A stretch of 64,000 nt of DNA from Crocodylus rhombifer (taxonomy: Eukaryota > Chordata > Crocodylia > Crocodylidae). The position numbers and the translations under genes are program-made. Where the stretch lies: positions 372,001 through 436,000 of the forward strand of contig JAVSML010000042.1 in assembly GCA_038503035.1 (NCBI GenBank), in the 5' to 3' direction. The notes beneath the pieces were generated by a model. The model ran no database searches, was not told the origin of the DNA, and was given only the letters and a program-made list of their open reading frames with translations. Every line of letters starts with the position of its first letter. Positions within the stretch are counted from its first letter, which is position 1. Positions 57,011 through 64,000 of this stretch are shown piece after piece.

Positions 57011-57830
57011 GTATTTACTCAAATCAAAGCCAGGTTTCTCCTCCCCATCATGGAACTGAGTATAAGCCGGGGAAGGGGGAGGGGGACGAGACAGCTGGTG
57101 TTGCTCAGACACCTGCCCCCGCTGCAGCAGCTGTTACCAGGCTGGGCTGGGGCCAGAACAGATACGTGCACCCTGACCTAGGCTCACTAGAGTGGGTATA
57201 GAGCAGTAGTCTCCAATGTTTTTAAGTAAATCACCTTTGGCATTTAAAAGCAACCCAAGATCTACTGTGCGCTGCCGCCCTCCCCCCACCCCCCCCAGCA
57301 GGTAAGTCTGTGGGGTGGGAAGTGGCAGGGGCAGATTGAGGCAGAGGGAGAAAAAATTATTTGGGGGCATGCCTCCCTAGCAAGTAAGTCCCACCTGGCC
57401 AGGGCCCCACTCAGTTTACCCCTGTTCCTGCCTCTGCAGCACTGTCCCTCACTGTAGGGGCTCAAGCTAGCCCCCATCTCTTCCCTCCCCCATGAACTGA
57501 CCTGCTGGGCCGGGGTGTGTGTGTGCATGCACGTGGGCTTAGCCCCCACCCCAGCCTCGAATCGACTCCAAGAGGTTGGTGACCACTGGTATAGAGCCTA
57601 TTAGAGCCAGAACCAAAAGTATGAGACAAGGGGAGTGGAAGAGCAGCTTGTGGCAGTGGCTCTTGGGTGGGGGGGAGAGAGGGGGGCAGGCAGATGCCAG
57701 GAGTGCCGGCAACACAGGGGTAGGGGGGCATGGGTCTGTCTGTTTGATTCCCCCCACAGCCAACCTTCCCATTGCCAACCTGCTGCACTACAAGTGTTAC
57801 CTCGGTCATGTACCTGAATCAGGCAAGTCA
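57011..57830. repeat. TATTTACTC-type repeat block split by a MITE
   Basis: Starts with 'actgtatttactcaaatcaaagcc', continues GC-rich through 57195, is interrupted by the MITE at 57204-57588, and resumes with 'ctattagagccagaacc' into another GC-rich part. The right boundary is uncertain. Confidence 0.45.
57204..57588. mobile_element. hAT-type MITE with perfect 8-bp target duplication
   Basis: Ends are cagtagtctccaatgttt (left) and the complement of cagtggtcaccaacctct (right), the typical hAT MITE terminus. Both flanks are gtatagag (57196-57203 and 57589-57596), an exact 8-bp target duplication. The interior is GC-rich and non-coding, and the overlapping frames in it have no transposase motif. 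Confidence 0.9.
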
Positions 57831-58539
57831 AAACCTGAAAACAAAACCTTAATTGTGGAGAACAAAGTCTATAAATAAATCTAGGAGAGATGCCATGTGT
57901 TACTTTTGAGCATATAAATGCACCATATCCCTTTATATCAATATCAAACAAATGCATGTTTCTAATATATACTATTTCCTTGGTTTTCCAAGCAGCTGTT
58001 TTGTTTTTAAACTTGTAATTAGTGATATTGTATACTGTTCTCTTTTTAAATTTTATTCAATACAGTACTGCATTTCTACTGATAAGTCCATATATAATAC
58101 CAACAGTTAAAATACACTGTTCTCGTCTAAGTTTTAATGCAATTATTGTATGTACTGTCTAGTTTGATACAGTTTTACATTATGTATCATGGAGGCATAA
58201 TTCCTCACAAGATGCCGCAGTCTCTCTTATCAAATTGTTTTCCCAAACAGGATTAGATAACCAAGGATGCACTACATTAAAGTACCTTATCAGATAGAGT
58301 ACAAAACAAGCTGCATTAATACCAGAGGTATACACCACGCTGAACCATAACATTGAATCTCTGCATTATATTAGTACGAAAGCATCCCTCAAAATGGATC
58401 TCCTGAGCATAGTACTGTACCTAGTTTCACTCCCAAAGAGATAAATTCTGTAGATGCACAGAGAACACAGCCAGTGAGTACACAAATTAATAGGAAGAGC
58501 AGGAAAAAAGGGGGAAAAGGATGAGAGTAAGAGCGATTA
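57831..58539. other. Stretch with no recognised gene
   Basis: AT-rich sequence, nothing recognised. Confidence 0.35.
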
Positions 58540-59008
58540 GATTCATAGATTCATAGACCTTAGGGCTGGAAGGGACCTTGAAGATTATCAAGTCCAACCC
58601 CCTGCCGAGGGGCAGTAAGTCAGCTAGGGTCAAAGGATCCCAGCAAGATAAGCATCCAAATGTTTCTTGAGTGACTCCAAAGTAGGTGCCTGCACCACTT
58701 CTGGAGGGAGTCTGTTCCAGGTCTTGGGGGCTCGGACAGTAAAGAAGTTTTTCTTTATGTCCAGCCTGAAATGTTCATGGGGAAGTTTATGACAGTTGCT
58801 CCTTGTTTTCCCTTGGGGCACTCTGGTGAACAGACGTTCCCCCAGATCCTGATGCACACCCCTTATGTACTTATAGGCTGCTACCAGGTCACCCCTGAGC
58901 CTGCGCTTTTCTAGGCTGAAGAGTCCCATGGCTCTCAGCCTCTCTTCATAAGGTTCTCCTGCCCTCTGATCATGCATGTGGCTCTCCTCTGGACTCTCTC
59001 AAGATTAT
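58540..59008 (-). mobile_element. CR1 LINE 3' fragment
   Basis: The 3' end is at 58540-58556 with attcatagattcatag repeats. Reading leftward on the minus strand, an open 115-codon frame (58977-58630) encodes EERLRAMGLFSLEKRRLRG, LGERLFTRVPQGKTRSN and FFTVRAPKTWNRLPPEVVQA, ending in AYLAGIL. It is truncated at about 59008, so no catalytic region is present. The preserved frame suggests a relatively young copy. Confidence 0.88.
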
Positions 59009-59285
59009 ATTACTCTACTTACTTGTGTGTACAACTTGATGGTTCAACATCACTTTAAAAGAAGTCTTGAATGTAAATGTGCTAAAAATATAGAGAGAAA
59101 AGATGAAGTGAGAAAGAGATACTACTGCAGAAGAAAGGAAAGAGAGAATGAAAATAAGGAAATTATTAGAAAGGGGAATCAGTAATGAAGGAACAGTAAA
59201 AGAAAGGAGGGAATTCAGAGCAAAACATCCAGCCAAAAACCAAAATTAAAAAACTGTTCAGATTTTAAATTTATAGACTATCCAC
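59009..59285. other. Purine-rich AT stretch, no gene
   Basis: A-rich sequence with repeated gaaag/aaaga motifs from 59090 to 59230. No repeat family recognised. Confidence 0.35.
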
Positions 59286-59289
59286 AGGT

Positions 59290-60000
59290 ATAAGAGGTAT
59301 AACCTCTTGGGTCGGGGGAGAAGGGGCTGGTGGCAGCCTGCACCATGCCAGGCCAGCAAAGGCCAACCCCCAGGAGGTTGCCGAACTGCCCCAGCCCCAC
59401 ACCCCCGCAGTTCTGGGGCAGTCAGCAAGGGAGCTCCCAAGTGCTGAGTGGCCACAGCTGGGGGGGGGGAAGGGAACAGGGCCCCACTTGCCCTGCAGCC
59501 CCACCCCAGCTATCCTTGCTGGAGTATTGGGGGAGCCAGGTCAGGCCCTTGAGACAAGGGAGCTCACTTCTAGCCTCCTTCCCCCAGCTCCATGCTGGCT
59601 GCTCCTAGCTGCTGAATGATCCGAGGTTGGGGGGAGGTGGGAGGGAGGAGTCCCCGTGCCTCAGGGGCCCAACCTAGCTCTCCCCAATACCCCAGCTGGA
59701 GTAGCTGGGGGAGGGGGGATGAGGCAAGGGGGCCCTGCTGCTGTCTGCTGCTTCCCAGCTCCAGCCATTCAACAGCTGAGAACTTCCTCACTGACAGCCC
59801 CAGAGATGGGGGGCGTACACTGTTCAGCAGCCTCCCAGGAGGTGGCTAAAGCACCCTCACTTGCTGGCCTGGGCTGGTGCAGGCTGCCTCCAGCCCCCCT
59901 CTCCTTCCCTCTGACAGCCCAGGGATGGGATTGGGCACTGGCCCAGCCAATGCAAAAAATTAACTCTAGAGGGAACACAAGTTCCCCAAGACACTCTGCA
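59290..60000. other. GC-rich block of unknown identity
   Basis: High GC with loosely repeated internal segments ('caatac-ccagctgg-gtagctggggg' near 59690 and an inverted relative 'cccagctatccttgctggagtattggggg' near 59505). It contains many chance frames. It may be the interior of a non-autonomous DNA transposon, but no termini were identified. Confidence 0.35.
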
Positions 60001-63000
60001 CCTTAATACCCACTTTAACCATGGTTACATTTTTGCATGATCAACCATTTTAAAAGTGCTCTGCAGGCATGCACATGTGTTGTCACGCTTTCAGAAACCA
60101 GATTGCTCAAAAACTGTCACTTGTCTGCACCCATAATCTTCTCTTCCTGCTTCAGCCGAAGTCCTTAGTTCTCCTTCAGTCTAATGTCAGCCAAGACATT
60201 TTGGCTCGATCTCATGCTGCCTTTACTGCAAACCATCAAGAATTGGCGCACTGTCCAAGTATGTGCAATTGCAGATAAAGAGCTTGCAGGATATATTTCA
60301 AGCAGGTTATGGACAGAAGAAACTGGCCTTCACAGTGACCCTAAATACAATTTCTTTTAGACCCCACTGGTGTTTCGAGAAAACACCTCCTTTTAAAAAT
60401 ATATGGCATCTGGTGCAAATAATCATGGCACAGAACAATACCAGTGTGTGATTTATGTAAGTGAATTCTCTCACTCAGATTAGAAAAAAATGGGAACAAA
60501 TTCTCCCAGCCCTTTGAAATCAATATCCTCTATTCTGACAGAATTGGATGCAGTGGAAGAGCACGGGCCAGTAAACACAAAAGGACAGTGGCCACACGTG
60601 AAACTGGGAGACAAACTTATCATGTGCAGCTAACTCCTACATGCCATCACAGAACCATGCCTTTAAGTTCACAGAGGTCAAAACAGCAGGCAGAATATAT
60701 GCCCTTTAAAAGGCATTTAGAAAACCTACTACTTAATCCAAAATGCAAACATTCATCCTAAATTTAAAGGATTAGAATAAGCACTTACTTCAGAATACTA
60801 CCAACCAACCTTTATGCACACCACTACCAGCACCAACACCACACAATAATTTTTTTAAGAGAAAGCTAACAAAAAATGTACTTTCTTACCAACAAAAATT
60901 GCATCAGTTGATGAAATACTGTTTTGAAGGAACTATTCCTTTCTGAAAAATAACTTAGCATACTTTATTAATCTGGATTTAAAATCATAACTATTAATAT
61001 ATTGTGTTCCGGAAGTTTACCAAACTGAAAAAGAAAAACATCTATGGGACGTTCACACCTGGTCTCCTATTTGAGAATCACAATGGAAGGGCAGGGAGGG
61101 AAAAGGAGACCATGGCTATGGTGCAAAAAACAATTATACATTTTGATACACTGAAACATATAATTGTTGGCACATTCTTCTTAATAAGAACTTGTCAACA
61201 AAGACACACCACCTGCAATAATAGACAGACCGAAAAGGCATCTATTAAAGAGTAAAACTTCATCGTAAAAGGAAAAAAACAAGCTTTTTGATTGCATTAT
61301 TACTCCTTCCATCACTGCACATATTAAGAAACAAATCATCATAGCTCACACTGAAAGCTATTATTACCTAATTTCATGTGGAAATGAAACATTAGTATCC
61401 TATTCTGCACAAAATGTATTCAATCAGAAGTATAATATATGCCCTTTATGAGTGTGGCTTATGAATGTATGACCAGAATGTAAAAAGTTGTCTTGTTTGC
61501 ACTACTGGCTATCAAGTTTATTTGTAAAATTAGAGCTTTGTAATTCAGTCTCTTCACTTAACATTTATTCTATTTATTCCATATAAGTTTTTACAGCACG
61601 CAACCTCCTTTCCCCCAATATCTGATCTAACTAGAAGGCAATTTTTCATTAAGCTAAAATGACTGCAGATCTGTCAGATCTTATACTGAATTTATTCAAA
61701 GAACTTAGTGGTACTTTCATCTAGCATACTTTGCAACCAAGTCCAAAATTAAAAATTAAGCACTCAAAACACACAACTTCCAACATGTTCTTGAAATGAT
61801 TGTTTCATTTTAACTATTTCCTTTTCTTTTTTTTTGTTCTTCCCTCTCCCAATACCACCCTACAATCACTACTCAAGTGGTTTATAAGCAGTGATTTCTG
61901 ATTTAGACATCTGTAGGAATAGGAAGAAAGGGGCCAGAACCACAGCTGTTACAAGTCAACATAAGCACCACTGAAATCAGTTTAATCAATTGGTTTACAG
62001 CTTCTAAGTAACCAGCCCTAATGCTTCAAAGGGGAATCAGCCCCATAAACATGATTACAGAGCCCAGATCAATGGGTTTCCAAATTTATTGAATTCTGTG
62101 AATCATCAACATGTAGCAAGTGTCAGACAGTGGTGCCCAATACTGCTTAGTGGGTAATCTGGACAATTTGAGCACCTGCTCAGGAACACAATGGGGCTCA
62201 GCCTGATCTATTGGAAATCCTAGCGGACTACTGGTATCAGCCAGCTGGGCCTTGATTACTACTAGTCTCTGCTGGTTGCTAAAAGCTTGTGACTGTTTCA
62301 AATCACTCCCCTGCCTCTAACCTAGACAGCAAACTTCAACCAACTGAAAAGTTTCAACTAGAACTGCACCTCTGACCCTCCGAGGTGAACCTCATGCCAG
62401 GGTTTAGACTCCTAGTGAACACGAGGCTCTGAGTAGAATAATAAGACTCTGACTCTCAGAAGAGTCATCTGGTTCAAGCTGTGCTTACCTCAGCAGGTCT
62501 GATTAATGCTCAGATGTATAATTCTGTTTCTTCCATGGGCAGTTAGCACAAATCTTCCTTAAAGTACTTTTAATTTAGAAGAAAAACATTTATGGAAAAT
62601 CATCATATATACATCATATATGTATTGCATATACATAGTTTTTCCACCTAAGACTGAATTCCCTGGATTGGCACAGGCCTGACAATTTTAGCTTCTCTAC
62701 CGTTTCCCTCTGTCATCCTTTTACAGATTCTGGCATGTGGCATACTTCATTGCCTGAGAAGCAGGAACAGATACTTGACATTGTAAACTGAATAATGACA
62801 CAAATGGCTCTGCACCTTTTATGGATGCACACAAGTATCCAGGCCTTGTTACATGGTAACTTTAGGTGGCTTCTGGATCTCTTGACCCCTGGACTAGCTG
62901 CATGTTAACACCTTTTAAGTGGCTTAAAGCACTCTTTATTCAGTGTAACATTACCCCACTCCCTTTATTGATCTATAGTTATCATCTTATTATTGATCTA

Positions 63001-63163
63001 AAGTTATTTTACCACAAGAGGTGAACTAATTTAGCTCAAGCATGCCATTTTCGGGATAATTTAATCCCTGCAACAGCCTGCATAGCCAGGCATTTAGACT
63101 TACCCAACACCTGTACATACCTCAAGTCACCTAGTAGCTTCTACAAAAGTATCTGCAAGGCTT
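60001..63163. other. Stretch with no recognised gene
   Basis: AT-rich sequence with a short TATA/CAT simple repeat near 62600-62640. No gene, RNA gene or element recognised. Confidence 0.35.
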
Positions 63164-63171
63164 TTCTAAGA

Positions 63172-63392
63172 TAGGGGTGGTCAACCTGCAGCACTATGCC
63201 ACTGCTGGTGCAGACAGCCTCTGTGTATGGCACACAGCAGACTGAGGATGGTGCAAGGAACACAGCAACAAATAGGGCTGGGAGCACAAGGTGGAGCACC
63301 AGATCAGGCAGGAGAAAGGGATAAAAAGTGGCACTCAGGAAAGGTGTGATGCTTAATTTGTGGCACATCTGCCAAAAGGTTGGCCTCTACTG
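63172..63392. mobile_element. hAT-type MITE, old
   Basis: The left end taggggtggtcaacctgcag and right end aaaaggttggcctctactg form imperfect terminal inverted repeats of the 'caggggt-gtcaacct' hAT type. Inside them, cactatgcca and tggcaca also pair loosely. The flanking 8-mers (ttctaaga and ctccaaag) share only half their bases, all differences being transitions, so the target duplication is doubtful. Confidence 0.65.
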
Positions 63393-63511
63393 CTCCAAAG
63401 CAGTTACAGGAGATCCACTGTACTAAAAAGGTAAGCAGCCTAAATGATCTTTCACTTTTTTAAAAAAAACATTATGCCCCTTAAATCATTCCTTTACTAA
63501 TACAGGAAATC

Positions 63512-64000
63512 AGGTTCTCATCCGCCCATTTACTGAGCCTGTCAAGGTCAGTCTGGATTACCCCCATCCTCAGGTGTGGATGCTTTACCCCAGAGTCTGG
63601 TATCATTGGGGAACTTGGACAGTCCGCTTCTGACTCCAATGTCCACATCATTAATGAAGAGGTTAAACAATATGGGTCCAAGGACAGAGCCTTGAGGCAC
63701 CCCACCGGTCACAGGGCACCGTGACAATTGACTTCCATCAACCATCAGCCTCTGGGTCCAACCCCGGACCCAATTCCCCAGCCAGCGGATTGTGGTGGAC
63801 CCAAGGCCACAATTGGCCAGTTTTGCCAAAAGGTGATCATGGGACACTAGATCGAAGACTTTTTTAAAGTTGAGATATATGACATCAACCTCTTACCCCT
63901 TGTCCAGGTGACAGGTCACCTGGTTGTAAAAGGAAATGAGATTGGTCAAGCATGACCTACCCACAACAAACCCATGCTGGCTGTCCCTGAGGGTGTTGCC
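63512..64000 (-). mobile_element. CR1 LINE interior fragment, runs off the right edge
   Basis: Minus-strand reverse transcriptase from GRSCLTNLISFYNQV (near 63950) to DLDRLSKWADENL (near 63515). It then ends abruptly without the rest of ORF2 or a 3' UTR. The frame 63847-63548 keeps GGVPQGSVLGPILFNLFIND, but the palm motif is KFPNDTRLWG, so the first catalytic Asp is Asn. It is related to the copy at 49.5 kb and is inactive. Confidence 0.87.

Noticed and set aside
62580..62640. Repeated cat/ata motifs as a regulatory palindrome
   Set aside because: Simple AT-rich low-complexity sequence. The imperfect symmetry is what such composition gives by chance.
1..64000. A novel defence-type or operon-like gene system
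   Set aside because: The window is vertebrate repeat-rich DNA. There are no gene clusters, CRISPR repeats or ribosome-binding-site-linked frames, and all strong protein signals belong to known transposon classes or one Myb/SANT-like relic.

Overview
The window looks like non-coding vertebrate nuclear DNA, most likely from a crocodilian or another sauropsid. The main reason is the density of CR1 (chicken repeat 1) LINE copies, several ending in the ATTCATAG-type 3' repeat. With them are hAT transposons and their short derivatives, Penelope-like retroelements (PLEs) and a few tRNA-SINE-like scraps. There are two 10-N assembly gaps, at 21634-21643 and 34195-34204. I found no host exon, rRNA, tRNA gene, CRISPR array or prokaryotic operon. 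Every protein-like signal I could recognise belongs to a mobile element, except one decayed Myb/SANT-like domain near the left edge that is probably also element-derived. The species assignment is inference.

Layout, left to right. 1-2.3 kb is moderately GC-rich and holds the Myb/SANT-like pseudogene (minus strand). 3.2-3.9 kb holds an old CR1 scrap and a foldback element. 6.56-8.40 kb holds two abutting minus-strand CR1s, the second with an open 500-codon reverse transcriptase frame. 9.86-11.06 kb is a minus-strand PLE encoding the end of the reverse transcriptase and a GIY-YIG-type nuclease. 14.67-15.51 kb carries a perfect 47-bp inverted repeat. 16-23 kb holds non-autonomous DNA transposons and CR1 relics. 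24.24-25.09 kb is a CR1. 28-33 kb holds hAT MITEs, a GC-rich block with short tandem repeats and an old CR1. 34.24-36.79 kb and 40.48-43.25 kb are two long CR1s. The second is interrupted by a 248-bp copy of sequence that also lies 5.3 kb upstream.

46.8-54.8 kb is a nested stack. An old CR1/L3-like LINE is split by an originally autonomous hAT transposon (47247-54240) flanked by a near-matching 8-bp target duplication. That hAT is in turn split by a young CR1 (about 49486-51456) inside its transposase gene and by a PLE with a long inverted repeat (about 52826-53885) in its 3' region. The inverted PLE arm keeps a decayed hammerhead-ribozyme-like core. 57-64 kb holds further hAT MITEs, a minus-strand CR1 3' end, and a CR1 that runs off the right edge.

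The elements do not form a pathway. What they provide is a relative insertion chronology plus several rearrangements that need an explanation: the transferred 248-bp segment, the inverted PLE and the distant perfect inverted repeat. Stretches not listed as features looked like ordinary AT-rich intergenic or intronic DNA to me.
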